DNA from: Frankiales bacterium | GTDB taxonomy: Bacteria > Actinomycetota > Actinomycetes > Mycobacteriales > SCTD01 | Length of the DNA: 21,026 nucleotides | Direction: 5' to 3' | NCBI GenBank assembly: GCA_025465145.1 | Contig: JAODNS010000069.1 | Coordinates: 1 to 21,026, forward strand | Shown: piece after piece, positions 13,384-21,026 of the stretch | How the letters are laid out: each line of letters starts with the position of its first letter | Position numbering within the stretch: position 1 is the first letter of the stretch | The notes under the pieces: model-generated | Told to the model about the DNA's origin: nothing | What the model saw: only the letters and a program-made list of their open reading frames with translations | Database searches by the model: none | Translations under genes and position numbers: made by a program

Positions 13384-14730
13384 TCAGCCCTTGCCGCGCT
13401 TCTCCCGCACCTTGACGCTCACCTCGATGGGCGTACCCGGGAAGCCGAAGTCCTCGCGCAGTCGCCGCTCGATGAACCGGCGGTACCCGGCCTCGAGGAA
13501 CCCGCTGGTGAACAGCACGAACCGCGGCGGGCGCACGCCGGCCTGCGTGGCGAACAGGATCTTCGGCTGCTTGCCGCTCCGCACCGGCGGCGGCGTCTCG
13601 GCGACGAGGTCAGACAGCCAGGAGTTCAGCTTCGCGGTCGGCACCCGCGTCTCCCAGCCACCCAGCGCCGTGTGCAGCGCGGGCGCGAGCTTGTCGACCG
13701 CGCGCCCCGTCAGCGCGGAGACGTTGACCCGCGGCGCCCACTGGACCCGGGCGAGCTCGCGCTCGATCTCCTTCGCCAGCGCAGGACGCCGGTCCTCGTC
13801 GACCAGGTCCCACTTGTTGAACGCGATGACCAGGGCCTTGCCGGACTCGACCACCATGCCGATGACCCGCTGGTCCTGCTCGCTGATGACCTCGTGCGCG
13901 TCGAGCAGCACGATGGCCACCTCGGCCGCGTCGAGGGCGGCCTGCGTGCGCAGCGAGGAGTAATACTCCGCACCCGACGCCTGCGCGACCCGTCGCCGCA
14001 GCCCGGCGGTGTCGACGAAGCGCCAGATCTCGCCGCCCACCTCGACCATCGAGTCCACCGGGTCTCGTGTCGTACCCGCGACCGCGTCGACCAGGACCCG
14101 CTCCTCGCCGGAGAGCCGGTTGAGCAGCGAGGACTTGCCGACGTTCGGTCGGCCCAGCAGGGCGACGCGGCGCGGTCCACCTTCGAGGTCGAACCGCTCC
14201 GCCGGCGTCTCCGGCAGCGCCTCCAGGATGCGGTCGAGCAGGTCACCGCTCCCACGCCCGTGCAGGGCCGAGACGACCACCGGCTCGCCCAGGCCGAGCG
14301 ACCAGAGCATCGCCGCGTCCGACTCGGCGCGCTCGTCGTCCACCTTGTTCGCGGCGAGGATCACCGGCTTCTTCGCGCGCCGCAGCACCTTCACGACGGC
14401 CTCGTCCGCGTCGGTCGCACCGACGGTCGTGTCGACGACGAACAGCACCGCATCCGCTGCTGCAACGGCGATCTCGGCCTGCGCGCTCACCGCCGCGGCA
14501 AGTCCGTCCGCGTCGGGGTCCCAGCCGCCGGTGTCGACGACGGTGAACGTCCGCCCGCGCCACTGCGCGTCGTACGTGACGCGGTCGCGCGTCACCCCGG
14601 GGATGTCCTCCACGACGGCCTCGCGCCGACCGAGGATGCGGTTGACCAGCGTGGACTTGCCGACGTTCGGCCGGCCGACCACCGCCAGGACCGGCTGGGG
14701 TGCGGTGGGGTCGAGCTCGGGCGTGCTCAT
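13384..14730 (-). CDS. der: ribosome biogenesis GTPase Der (EngA)
   Basis: A 448-residue protein with two consecutive GTPase domains, the hallmark of Der, which acts in 50S ribosomal subunit assembly. Domain 1 has GRPNVGKS (19-26), DTGG (66-69) and NKVD (128-131). Domain 2 has GRPNVGKS (193-200), DTAG (240-243) and NKWD (305-308). A KH-like C-terminal domain follows, with GFPGTPIEVSVKVREK near the end. The ATG at 14728-14730 overlaps the stop of the upstream acyltransferase gene as ATGA. It is the last gene of the long minus-strand housekeeping run, and 34 bp separate its stop from the start of the decayed endonuclease gene. Confidence 0.97.
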   Translation of the reverse strand: MSTPELDPTAPQPVLAVVGRPNVGKSTLVNRILGRREAVVEDIPGVTRDRVTYDAQWRGRTFTVVDTGGWDPDADGLAAAVSAQAEIAVAAADAVLFVVDTTVGATDADEAVVKVLRRAKKPVILAANKVDDERAESDAAMLWSLGLGEPVVVSALHGRGSGDLLDRILEALPETPAERFDLEGGPRRVALLGRPNVGKSSLLNRLSGEERVLVDAVAGTTRDPVDSMVEVGGEIWRFVDTAGLRRRVAQASGAEYYSSLRTQAALDAAEVAIVLLDAHEVISEQDQRVIGMVVESGKALVIAFNKWDLVDEDRRPALAKEIERELARVQWAPRVNVSALTGRAVDKLAPALHTALGGWETRVPTAKLNSWLSDLVAETPPPVRSGKQPKILFATQAGVRPPRFVLFTSGFLEAGYRRFIERRLREDFGFPGTPIEVSVKVREKRGKG

Positions 14731-15362
14731 GCGGCTTCTCTTCTCGCGGTCTGCAGGTGGTCCACCAGTGCCAGCCGGAGCTGCTCTGCGGCGGCGGAGA
14801 CGGTACGTCGGGCCCGGGGGTCGCCCTCGACGCTGACGGGAACGGGCGGTCCGAAGACAACGCGCACGGGTGCCCGGAAGCGCGGCGGGCGGTTGCCGCG
14901 CGGCCAGGCGGCGCTCGTGCCCAGCACCGCGATCGGCACGACCGGTGCACCGCTGCGCAGGGCCAGGTACGCGAGCCCGTCGGTGATCTCGTCGAACTCG
15001 CCGCTGCCGCGCGTGCCTTCGGGGAAGACGCCGAGGGCGCCGCCGGCGGCGAGGACAGCGAGGCCGCGCTTCAGCGCGCTCCGGTCGGGAGCGCCGCGGT
15101 GCACCGGGATCTGGCCCAGCGCGTCGAACAGCGCCGAGAAGGGGCCGAGGAAGATCTCCGCCTTGGCCAGCAGCGCGGCCGGGCGCGGGGCGAGCAGGAA
15201 GACCAGCGGCCCGTCGACGAAGCCGGAGTGGTTTCCGGCCAGCAGCACCGGGCCGTCGGCGGGGACGTTCTCCGCGCCGCTGACCGTGACCGAGAACAGC
15301 GTGCGCGCCATCCGGTTGCCCACGGCGCGGCAGCCCGCGACCACGAGCGGCCGCGTCGTCAC
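14727..15362 (-). CDS. 1-acyl-sn-glycerol-3-phosphate acyltransferase-like (PlsC family)
   Basis: A 211-residue protein with the acyltransferase motif I NHSGFVDG (H45, D50), the block GQIPVHRG (motif II-like) and motif III FPEGTR (113-118). These residues form the active site and glycerol-phosphate site of PlsC-type enzymes, which make phosphatidic acid at the membrane inner face. The substrate could also be another lysophospholipid. The GTG start at 15360-15362 overlaps the cmk stop by 4 bp and its own stop overlaps the der start by 4 bp. It sits between cmk and der. Confidence 0.9.
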   Translation of the reverse strand: MTTRPLVVAGCRAVGNRMARTLFSVTVSGAENVPADGPVLLAGNHSGFVDGPLVFLLAPRPAALLAKAEIFLGPFSALFDALGQIPVHRGAPDRSALKRGLAVLAAGGALGVFPEGTRGSGEFDEITDGLAYLALRSGAPVVPIAVLGTSAAWPRGNRPPRFRAPVRVVFGPPVPVSVEGDPRARRTVSAAAEQLRLALVDHLQTARREAA

Positions 15363-16018
15363 AGGCCGGCCGCTCGGGCGAGCTCGAGCACGCGCGCGAC
15401 GACCTCGTCGGCCGAGAGCGCGCTGGAGTCGAGGTGCACCGCGTCGTCGGCGGCCTGCAGCGGACTGGCCTGGCGGCTGCTGTCGAGCTGGTCACGGCGG
15501 GCGAGGTCCGCGGCGACGGTGGGGACGTCACCGACGGTCCCCTCCGCGGCGCGGCGGGACGCGCGTACTTCGGGTGACGCGTCCAGGTACACCTTCACCG
15601 GCGCGGCGGGAGCCACCGCGGTGCCGATGTCGCGGCCCTCGACCACAGCGCCGTCGCCGATGAGCGACCGCTGCAGGGCGACCATCTGCGCACGCACGGC
15701 GGGTACCGCGCTGACGGCGCTGACCGCTCCGGTCACCACGGGTCCGCGGATCTCGGCCGCGACGTCGTCGCCGTCCAGCCGCACGCCGGGCACGTCCGGG
15801 TCCACCGACAGCTCTATCCGGGCGTCGGCCACGGCAGCGGCGACGGCCGCCGGGTCTTCCAGGGCGACGCCCGCACGCAGGGCAGCCAGCGTGGCCGCGC
15901 GGTAGGTGGCGCCGGTGTCGACGTACCGCCAGCCGAGGGTGCGGGCGACGCCGCGTGCGACGGTGCTCTTGCCGGAGCCGGAGGGGCCGTCCAGCGCGAT
16001 CACGCGCGGCGTGCTCAC
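15359..16018 (-). CDS. cmk: cytidylate (d)CMP kinase
   Basis: A 219-residue nucleotide kinase that phosphorylates CMP and dCMP with ATP. The P-loop DGPSGSGKST is at residues 10-19, followed by the nucleotide-binding YVDTGATYRA, the family block VVEGRDIGTAVAP and the lid-region arginines in RRAAEG and RRDQLDSSR. Its length matches the family. The GTG start at 16016-16018 has GGGAG 7-8 nt upstream. A gap of 37 bp separates it from the tyrA stop, the largest spacing in this part of the run. It contains a TAGGCT hexamer that may be a promoter -10 for cmk-plsC-der. Confidence 0.96.
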   Translation of the reverse strand: MSTPRVIALDGPSGSGKSTVARGVARTLGWRYVDTGATYRAATLAALRAGVALEDPAAVAAAVADARIELSVDPDVPGVRLDGDDVAAEIRGPVVTGAVSAVSAVPAVRAQMVALQRSLIGDGAVVEGRDIGTAVAPAAPVKVYLDASPEVRASRRAAEGTVGDVPTVAADLARRDQLDSSRQASPLQAADDAVHLDSSALSADEVVARVLELARAAGL

Positions 16019-16055
16019 GGCGGTGCTCCCAACGAGAAGTGGCGAAAGCCCAAGC

Positions 16056-17084
16056 CTACCGGCGCGTGAGCACCGCGAACCCGCTCGCGCCGAGCAGCAC
16101 GGCCAGCCGAGGTCCGTCGTCGACGTGCACCACCAGGTCGACGACGCCGGTCGGCCGTCCCGGCAGGTGCTCGACCCGCAGGTCCTCGACGTTGACGTCC
16201 GCGGCTGCCGACAGCAGCGCGACCAGCTGTCCCGGCTCGTCGGACACCTGCACCGAGACGCGGGTGAACGACGCGTCCTTCTCGCCGCGCTTCACCGGCA
16301 CCAGCGCCCGGCCGCGGTTGCCGCGCTCCAGCAGGTCCCGCACGGCCGCCGGGTCGTCGAGCGCGCCGGCAAGAGACGCCAGGTCGAGAGCCAGCGCCCG
16401 CACCAGCGGCGCAACGTAGGCGGCGTTGGCCGTCAGCACCTCGACCCACAGGTCCGGGTCACTCCCCGCCACCCGGGTCGTGTCCTGCAGCCCGGGGCCG
16501 GAGACCTCGATGCCGGAGCCGTCCAGCAGGCGCGCGGCCACCGCCGACGCCGCGACCTGCGGCAGGTGGCTGACCAGCGCAACGGTCCGGTCGTGGGACG
16601 CCGCGTCCATGACCACCGGCTGCGCGCCGCAGGCGGCGGCGAGTGCGCGCACGTCCTCCAGGGCGACCGGGGAGGTCGCGGACGAGGGGCACAGCACCCA
16701 CGGCCGGCCGAGGAACAGGTCGGCGGCGGCGCTCTCCGGCCCGGCCGTCTCCCGCCCCGCCAGCGGATGCCCACCGCAGACGGCAGAGCTGTCCACGGAG
16801 CAGTCGTCCAACGACCGCTGCACCTGCGACTGGATGCTCGCGACGTGGCTGTACGTACGACCGACGCCCGCGTACGCCTCCACCGTTGACGCGACAGCGG
16901 CCGGCGGCGTGCACACGAGCACGAGGTCCACCTGCTCGTCCGTCCAGGCGACACCCGCGCCGCGGGCGACGGCGACCCGCAGGACAGCGAGATCCAGGTC
17001 CGCCAGGAAGACTGTCCAGCTGTCGCGCAGGGCCAGGCCGACCGACGTGCCGATGAGGCCCGTCCCGACGACCAGGAGCTTCAC
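16056..17084 (-). CDS. tyrA: prephenate dehydrogenase with C-terminal ACT domain
   Basis: A 342-residue protein starting at GTG 17082-17084, overlapping the aroH stop by 4 bp. The NAD-binding GTGLIGTSVG is at residues 7-16. Active-site regions are YSHVASIQSQ and CGGHPLAGRETAGPESA (H106). A regulatory ACT domain occupies about 275-340 (VSVQVSDEPGQLVALLSAAA). It oxidatively decarboxylates prephenate to 4-hydroxyphenylpyruvate for tyrosine synthesis; the ACT domain suggests feedback control by an aromatic amino acid. Coupling to the upstream chorismate mutase gene gives two successive steps in one translational unit. An arogenate preference cannot be excluded. Confidence 0.93.
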   Translation of the reverse strand: MKLLVVGTGLIGTSVGLALRDSWTVFLADLDLAVLRVAVARGAGVAWTDEQVDLVLVCTPPAAVASTVEAYAGVGRTYSHVASIQSQVQRSLDDCSVDSSAVCGGHPLAGRETAGPESAAADLFLGRPWVLCPSSATSPVALEDVRALAAACGAQPVVMDAASHDRTVALVSHLPQVAASAVAARLLDGSGIEVSGPGLQDTTRVAGSDPDLWVEVLTANAAYVAPLVRALALDLASLAGALDDPAAVRDLLERGNRGRALVPVKRGEKDASFTRVSVQVSDEPGQLVALLSAAADVNVEDLRVEHLPGRPTGVVDLVVHVDDGPRLAVLLGASGFAVLTRR

Positions 17085-17443
17085 TGCGGCAGGTCGGTGC
17101 GCAGCGCGGCGGCTCCGCGCAGGTACACGTGCCGCACCTCGCTCCGCGGCCGGTCGGTCTCCACGTGGGCGAGCAGCCGCAGCACCCGCGGCATGGCGCC
17201 CGGCACGTCGATCTCGGACGCGCACATCAGCGGGACGTCGGTGATCCCCATCTGCCGTGCCGCGTAGGCGGGGAACTCCGACCGCAGGTCGGGCGTCGCC
17301 GTGAACAGCACGCTGCGGAGGTCGTCGTGCGCCAGCCCGTTGCGCGCCAGCACCTCCGTGAGCAGCTCCGAGGTCGCGTCGAGCACCTCCTGCCGCTCGT
17401 CGGCGTCGACCTGGGTCGCGCCGCGGACACCCCGTACCGCCAC
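17081..17443 (-). CDS. aroH: chorismate mutase, AroH type
   Basis: A 120-residue protein matching the monofunctional AroH fold, which converts chorismate to prephenate. Residues lining the Bacillus-type active site are visible: R7 in VRGVRGAT, R63 in AARQM, E77 in CASEIDV, R89 and Y107 in VRHVYL. The C-terminal LRTDLP also fits. The GTG at 17441-17443 shares one base with the TAG of rluB (TAGTG), and its stop overlaps the tyrA start by 4 bp. The small AroH type is less common than the AroQ type. Confidence 0.95.
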   Translation of the reverse strand: MAVRGVRGATQVDADERQEVLDATSELLTEVLARNGLAHDDLRSVLFTATPDLRSEFPAYAARQMGITDVPLMCASEIDVPGAMPRVLRLLAHVETDRPRSEVRHVYLRGAAALRTDLPQ

Positions 17444-18177
17444 TACATGTCCACCATCTTGAACAGCGCCGCGAGCTCGGGCGGCTGCAGCGCGCGAATC
17501 TTGCCGGCCCGCTGCGACCCGAGCTGCACCGGACCGACAGACGTGCGCACCAGCCGCTCCACCGGGTGCCCGACGCTGTCGAGCAGGCGGCGCACGATGT
17601 GCTTGCGGCCGTCGTGCAGCACGAGCTCGAGCATCACGCGGTTGCCCGAGGAGCTGACCAGCCGGAAGTCGTCGACCTTGGCCGGCCCGTCCTCCAGGTC
17701 GACGCCTGCGCGCAGGCGTCGACCGACGTCGCGCGCGACCGGTCCGATGACCTCGGCCAGGTACGTCTTCGGCACCTCGTACGACGGGTGCGTCAGCCGG
17801 TGCGACAGCTCGCCGTCGTTGGTCAGCAGCAGCAGTCCCTCGGTCTCCGCGTCGAGCCGGCCGACGTGGAAGACGCGGTCGGTCCGCTGCTCGACGAGGT
17901 CGCCGACGGTGGGCCGGCCCTCGGGGTCCTGCATGGCGGTGACCATGCCGCGCGGCTTGTTCAGCGCGAGGTACGCGCGGTTCGTGCCCGTGTTGATGCG
18001 CATGTCGTCGACGCGCACGACGTCGGTCTCCGGGTCGACCCGCAGGCCCTGCTCGCGCACCAGCTGCCCGTTGACCGAGACGCGGCCCTTCTCGATGAGG
18101 ACCTCGCAGGCGCGGCGCGAGCCGACACCGGCGGCCGCCATCACCTTCTGCAGGCGGACGCCCTGCTCCTCGGACAA
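17443..18177 (-). CDS. rluB: 23S rRNA pseudouridine synthase, RluB/RsuA family
   Basis: A 244-residue protein with an N-terminal S4 RNA-binding domain (VRLQKVMAAAGVGSRRACEV, from residue 7) and the RsuA/RluB catalytic domain containing LNKPRG (72-77) and the catalytic aspartate in GRLDAETEGLLLLTNDG (D109). Family members isomerise uridine in 23S rRNA near the peptidyl transferase centre. No ATG or GTG precedes the S4 domain in this frame. I chose the TTG at 18175-18177, which has GAGG 5 nt upstream and lies 7 bp after the scpB stop. The gene follows scpA-scpB, as in many actinobacteria. Confidence 0.92.
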   Translation of the reverse strand: MSEEQGVRLQKVMAAAGVGSRRACEVLIEKGRVSVNGQLVREQGLRVDPETDVVRVDDMRINTGTNRAYLALNKPRGMVTAMQDPEGRPTVGDLVEQRTDRVFHVGRLDAETEGLLLLTNDGELSHRLTHPSYEVPKTYLAEVIGPVARDVGRRLRAGVDLEDGPAKVDDFRLVSSSGNRVMLELVLHDGRKHIVRRLLDSVGHPVERLVRTSVGPVQLGSQRAGKIRALQPPELAALFKMVDM

Positions 18178-18184
18178 CGAGACC

Positions 18185-18742
18185 TCACGATGGTTGGCCG
18201 GCGTCGAGCTCGGAGAGCTCCGGCAGGTACGGAGCGAGTGACGGCAGCTCCTCCAGCGACTGTAGTCCGAGCCGCTCCAGCAGCAGCGGCGTCGTGCGGT
18301 ACAGCAGGCCGCCGGTGTCCTCGTCCTGGCCCGCCTCCGTGATGAGCCCGCGCGCGACCAGCGTCCGCACGACGCCGTCGACGTTGACGCCACGGATGGC
18401 GCTGATCCGCGCCCTGGACACCGGCTGGCGGTACGCCACGACCGCGAGCGTCTCCAGGGCGGCCTGGGTGAGCCGGGCCTGCTGCCCGTCGAGGACGAAC
18501 CGCTCGACGTACGGGGCGCAGTCCGCCCGCGTGTACAGCCGCCAGCCGCCCGCGACGGTCCGCAGCTCGAACCCGCGGCCCTGCTCGTCGTACTCCCCCG
18601 CCAGCTCGCGCAGGGTCTGCTCGACCTCCTCGGTCGGCCGCTCGACCACCTGCGCGAGCGTCACCGCCGGCACCGGCTGGTCGGTCACCAGCAGCACCGC
18701 CTCCAACGCAGCGCGCAGCGGCGGCAGCTCAGGTTCCGTCAT
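18185..18742 (-). CDS. scpB: segregation and condensation protein B
   Basis: A 185-residue protein with the tandem winged-helix arrangement of ScpB: LRAALEAVLLVTDQPVPA at the N-terminus, the central GFELRTVAGGWRLYTR, and the conserved ALETLAVVAYRQPVSRARIS and RGVNVDGVVRTLVARG in the second domain. ScpB dimers bind ScpA and regulate SMC condensin. The ATG at 18740-18742 lies inside the scpA 3' end (14-bp overlap), so the two are almost certainly co-translated. Confidence 0.95.
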   Translation of the reverse strand: MTEPELPPLRAALEAVLLVTDQPVPAVTLAQVVERPTEEVEQTLRELAGEYDEQGRGFELRTVAGGWRLYTRADCAPYVERFVLDGQQARLTQAALETLAVVAYRQPVSRARISAIRGVNVDGVVRTLVARGLITEAGQDEDTGGLLYRTTPLLLERLGLQSLEELPSLAPYLPELSELDAGQPS

Positions 18743-19550
18743 CGGGTGCAGCCTCCTCGTCCCACTCGGCTCCGGCGTCCTCGTCCGCGGTCAGGTCGCC
18801 GCCGGTCCAGCGCACGTGCAGGTCGCCCAGCGCCTCGACCTGGTCGAAGCCGACGAGCCCTTCGCGGTACAGCTCCAGCAACCCGAGGAAGCGGGCCACC
18901 ACCTCCAGCGTTCCGGCGCAGTCGGCGGTCAGCGAGCGGAACGAGCCGCCGCCGGTGCGCTGGAGCCGCTCGCGCAGCAGCGCGGTCTGCTCGCGGACGC
19001 TGACCGTGCCGCCGTGCACGTGGTCGATTGCCACCGTTGGCTCCACCCGCGGCGTCAGCGCCCGGGCGGCGAGCATCGCGAACTCCTCCGGCCCCAGGCC
19101 GAGCAGCACCTCCGGCAGCAGTCCGGCGTACCGGTCCTCCAGCTGGACCTGCCGCGGGTACCGCTTCGACTCCCCCGCCAGCAGCCCGGCCAGGTGGGCC
19201 GCTGCCTGCTTGTACGCGCGGTACTGCAGCAGCCGCGCGAACAGCAGGTCGCGGGCCTCCAGCAGCGCGAGGTCCTCCTCGTCCTCGACGTCGGCCGACG
19301 GCAGCAGCCGCGCGGCCTTCAGGTCGAGCAGCGTCGCCGCGACGACGAGGAACTCCGTCGCCTGCCCCAGGTCCCAGGACGTGCCGGCGGCGCGGATGAA
19401 GGAGATGAACTCGTCCGTCACCTTCGACAGCGCCACCTCGGTGACGTCGAGCTGGTGCTTGGAGATGAGCCCGAGCAGCAGGTCGAACGGCCCCTCGAAG
19501 TTGTCGAGGTGGACCGAGAACGGCGCCTCCTCGGTCGCGGCCTCAGCCAC
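18729..19550 (-). CDS. scpA: segregation and condensation protein A (kleisin)
   Basis: A 273-residue kleisin that bridges SMC heads. The N-terminal HLDNFEGPFDLLLGLISKH and VALSKVTDEFISFI are the SMC-neck-binding region, followed by ATEFLVVAATLLDLKAARLL. The acidic middle (VEDEEDLALLEARD) and the C-terminal winged helix (CAGTLEVVARFLGLLELYREG) complete the family pattern. I chose the GTG at 19548-19550, which places the family start (ATEEAPFSVHLDNF) correctly. It overlaps the stop of the M50-like gene by 8 bp. Confidence 0.95.
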   Translation of the reverse strand: MAEAATEEAPFSVHLDNFEGPFDLLLGLISKHQLDVTEVALSKVTDEFISFIRAAGTSWDLGQATEFLVVAATLLDLKAARLLPSADVEDEEDLALLEARDLLFARLLQYRAYKQAAAHLAGLLAGESKRYPRQVQLEDRYAGLLPEVLLGLGPEEFAMLAARALTPRVEPTVAIDHVHGGTVSVREQTALLRERLQRTGGGSFRSLTADCAGTLEVVARFLGLLELYREGLVGFDQVEALGDLHVRWTGGDLTADEDAGAEWDEEAAPDDGT

Positions 19551-20208
19551 TGGTGACCAGCCGGACGAGCGGGTCGACCACGGTGTCGAGCAGCGCCGGC
19601 AGCAGCGCGGTCGCGCCGCCAAGCGGCAGCAGCAGGAGGACCAGCAGGACGACGATGCCGATGTTCTGCTCGACGAGGTGGTACTCCGCCTTCTGCCAGC
19701 CGCCGCTGCGCGGGCCGAGGCCGAACAGCAGCCGGCCGCCGTCCAGCGGTGGCAGCGGCACGAGGCTGAGGACGCCGACGTACACGTTCATCAGGCCGAA
19801 CAGCAGCGCCACCCGTGGGGCGAGGTCGCCGCCCACGCCGTACTGCAGCAGCGTCGTCCCCGTCGGCGCCGTCCCTGCCACGACCCGCACGACGACCAGC
19901 GCGGCGACGCCGAGCAGCAGGTTGACGGCCGCCCCGGACAGCGTGACCGCCAGCAGCGCGCCCCGTCGGCTGCGGGGCGGCACCTCCACCGGCTTCGCCC
20001 AGCCGACGCCGGCGATCAGGCCGGCGACGGCGCCGAACGGGTCGAGGTGCCGGCGCGGGTCGGGGACGAGGCGGCCCTCCTGCCGCGGACGCCGGTCTCC
20101 GGCTCTGTCCGCGGCGACCGAGGACGCCCAGCCGTGCGCGGTGACGGCGACGACGAACGAGAGGACCAGGACGAGGAACGAGACCGGATCGCCGAGTGCG
20201 CGCAGCAC
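19543..20208 (-). CDS. M50-family (site-2 protease-like) membrane protein with degenerate zinc motif
   Basis: A 221-residue polytopic membrane protein with hydrophobic segments at about residues 9-24, 84-111, 133-152 and 187-210. The family framework is clear: ADRAGD after the active-site helix, HLDPFG, GWAKPVEVPPR and the second metal-ligand motif LPLPPLDGGRLL (D156). The HExxH zinc site, however, reads H25-G-W-A-S29. Aligning from the following GD keeps the first His but replaces Glu with Gly and the second His with Ser. It is therefore probably not an active protease as written. It starts at GTG 20206-20208, one base after the stop of the small RHH-like gene, and overlaps scpA, so it is part of the conserved parA-scpA unit. 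Confidence 0.85.
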   Translation of the reverse strand: MLRALGDPVSFLVLVLSFVVAVTAHGWASSVAADRAGDRRPRQEGRLVPDPRRHLDPFGAVAGLIAGVGWAKPVEVPPRSRRGALLAVTLSGAAVNLLLGVAALVVVRVVAGTAPTGTTLLQYGVGGDLAPRVALLFGLMNVYVGVLSLVPLPPLDGGRLLFGLGPRSGGWQKAEYHLVEQNIGIVVLLVLLLLPLGGATALLPALLDTVVDPLVRLVTSG

Positions 20209-20209
20209 G

Positions 20210-20467
20210 TCAGGCGCCCCTGTTGAGTCTCAGCCGCTGCACGAGCACGCTGTCCTCGCCGTGCGTCTCGAGGTCGGCGATGACCAGCGCCAGCGCCTCG
20301 CGGACGATCCGGCCGCGGTCGACGGCCATGCCATGGTCGCCGCGCAGGGCGAGGCGGGCGTGCTCGAGGTCCATCAGCTCGTCGGCCGAGACGTACACGG
20401 TGATCTTCTCGTCGTGCCGCTCGCGACCGCTGGGCCCGGCGGAGCGGCGGCGCAGCGGCGCGGTCAC
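20210..20467 (-). CDS. small ribbon-helix-helix-like DNA-binding protein, tentative
   Basis: An 85-residue protein. After a basic N-terminus (PLRRRSAGPSGRERHDEK) comes a strand-like ITVYVSADELMDLEHARL and then a helix pair with DRGRIVREALALVIADLE, a pattern resembling ribbon-helix-helix repressors and partition factors. The GTG start overlaps the parA stop by 4 bp, and its stop lies 1 bp before the M50-like gene. The coupling to ParA suggests a partner in DNA binding or partition, but the fold is inferred from pattern only. Confidence 0.75.
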   Translation of the reverse strand: MTAPLRRRSAGPSGRERHDEKITVYVSADELMDLEHARLALRGDHGMAVDRGRIVREALALVIADLETHGEDSVLVQRLRLNRGA

Positions 20468-21026
20468 CGCGCCAGCACCTCCTTGGCCAGCTCCCGGTAG
20501 GCCTTGGCGCCGCTGGAGGCGGACGCGTACGACGTGATGGGCTCGCCGGCCACGGTCGTCTCCGGGAAGCGGATCGTCCGGTTGATGACCGTGTGGAAGA
20601 CCTTGTCGTCGAACGCCTCCACGACGCGGGCGAGCACCTCGCGGCCGTGCAGCGTGCGCGGGTCGTACATCGTCGCGAGGATGCCCTCGACCTCGAGCTT
20701 CGGGTTGAGCCGCTCCTGGATCTTCTCGATCGTCTGGATGAGCAGCGCGACGCCGCGCAGGGCGAAGAACTCGGCCTCCAGCGGGATGATCACGCCGTGC
20801 GCGGCGGTGAGCGCGTTGCCCGTGAGCAGGCCGAGCGAGGGCTGGCAGTCGACGAGCACGACGTCGTAGTCCTTGAGCACCGGCTTGAGCACCTGGGCGA
20901 GGATCTGCTCGCGGGCGACCTCGTTGACCAGCTGCACCTCGGCGGCGGACAGGTCGATGTTGCTGGGCAGCAGGTCGAGGTCCTCGACGTCGGTGCGCAT
21001 CAGCACCTCGTCGACCGGCGTCCCCT
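20464..21026 (-). CDS. parA: ParA/Soj-type chromosome partitioning ATPase, C-terminal part; 5' end outside window
   Basis: The frame is open to the right edge, so the N-terminus with the deviant Walker A lysines is not seen. What remains has YDVVLVDCQPSLGLLTGNAL (Walker A'/B region with the family's D-x-x-P), GVIIPLEAEFFALRG, and the C-terminal part with TVINRTIRFPETTVAGEPI and SGAKAYRELAKEVL, all typical of ParA/Soj. These ATPases position chromosomes or other cargo on the nucleoid. Next to scpA/scpB it is the second ParA-like protein found in many actinobacteria rather than the origin-linked Soj (inference from context). The stop overlaps the next gene's GTG by 4 bp. Confidence 0.93.
   Translation of the reverse strand, partial: GTPVDEVLMRTDVEDLDLLPSNIDLSAAEVQLVNEVAREQILAQVLKPVLKDYDVVLVDCQPSLGLLTGNALTAAHGVIIPLEAEFFALRGVALLIQTIEKIQERLNPKLEVEGILATMYDPRTLHGREVLARVVEAFDDKVFHTVINRTIRFPETTVAGEPITSYASASSGAKAYRELAKEVLAR

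Noticed and set aside
1..21026. CRISPR arrays, insertion sequences, rRNA genes, integrase genes
   Set aside because: No regularly spaced direct repeats, transposase or recombinase motifs, or rRNA-like sequence were seen on either strand.

Overview
This is a very GC-rich window with dense, 4-bp-overlapping genes. GTG starts are frequent. The right-hand block has a conserved order typical of high-GC Gram-positive bacteria (ParA, ScpA, ScpB, RluB, Cmk, Der). It therefore looks like an actinobacterial chromosome; I cannot name the genus. Many long open frames lie antisense to real genes because of the base composition, and these were left out.

Region 1 (1-10918) is an amino-sugar / glycan catabolism locus. 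A ROK-family protein cut by the left edge (1-623, +) converges on a minus-strand operon. Transcribed leftward from about 4615, that operon encodes N-acetylglucosamine-6-phosphate deacetylase (NagA), an alpha/beta hydrolase, a GH84-type beta-N-acetylglucosaminidase and an orphan LivG-type ABC ATPase. Divergent from nagA, across a 95-bp promoter region with TTGACA and a TTTGCAAA palindrome, runs a five-gene plus-strand operon: ROK kinase-like protein, a second alpha/beta hydrolase, a secreted protein with two PHP metallohydrolase domains (CehA/McbA-like), a GlmS/NagB-II-like SIS isomerase/deaminase, and an ADP-ribosylglycohydrolase-fold enzyme. Seven of the eight gene boundaries inside the two operons share a 4-bp ATGA/GTGA stop-start overlap. 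A hairpin follows the last gene. The set has the parts to release, phosphorylate, deacetylate and isomerise/deaminate N-acetylglucosamine-type sugars. The PHP protein, the two hydrolases and the ADP-ribosylglycohydrolase have no place in the standard Nag pathway, so the true substrate may be a modified amino sugar or glycoconjugate.

Region 2 (10919-13383) is accessory and partly decayed. It holds a YCII/DGPF-family small protein preceded by a 10-bp palindrome, a class I SAM methyltransferase, a small uncertain ORF, a truncated TfoX-N remnant that runs into a tRNA-Pro(GGG) gene on the opposite strand, and a PD-(D/E)XK endonuclease-like gene broken by two compensating frameshifts.

Region 3 (13384-21026, all minus strand) is a housekeeping run read right to left: parA (cut by the right edge), a small ribbon-helix-helix-like protein, an M50-like membrane protein that has lost its HExxH zinc motif, scpA, scpB, rluB, aroH, tyrA, cmk, a PlsC-type acyltransferase and der. 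These cover chromosome partition/condensation, rRNA modification and ribosome assembly, with the two tyrosine/phenylalanine-branch enzymes placed between rluB and cmk.
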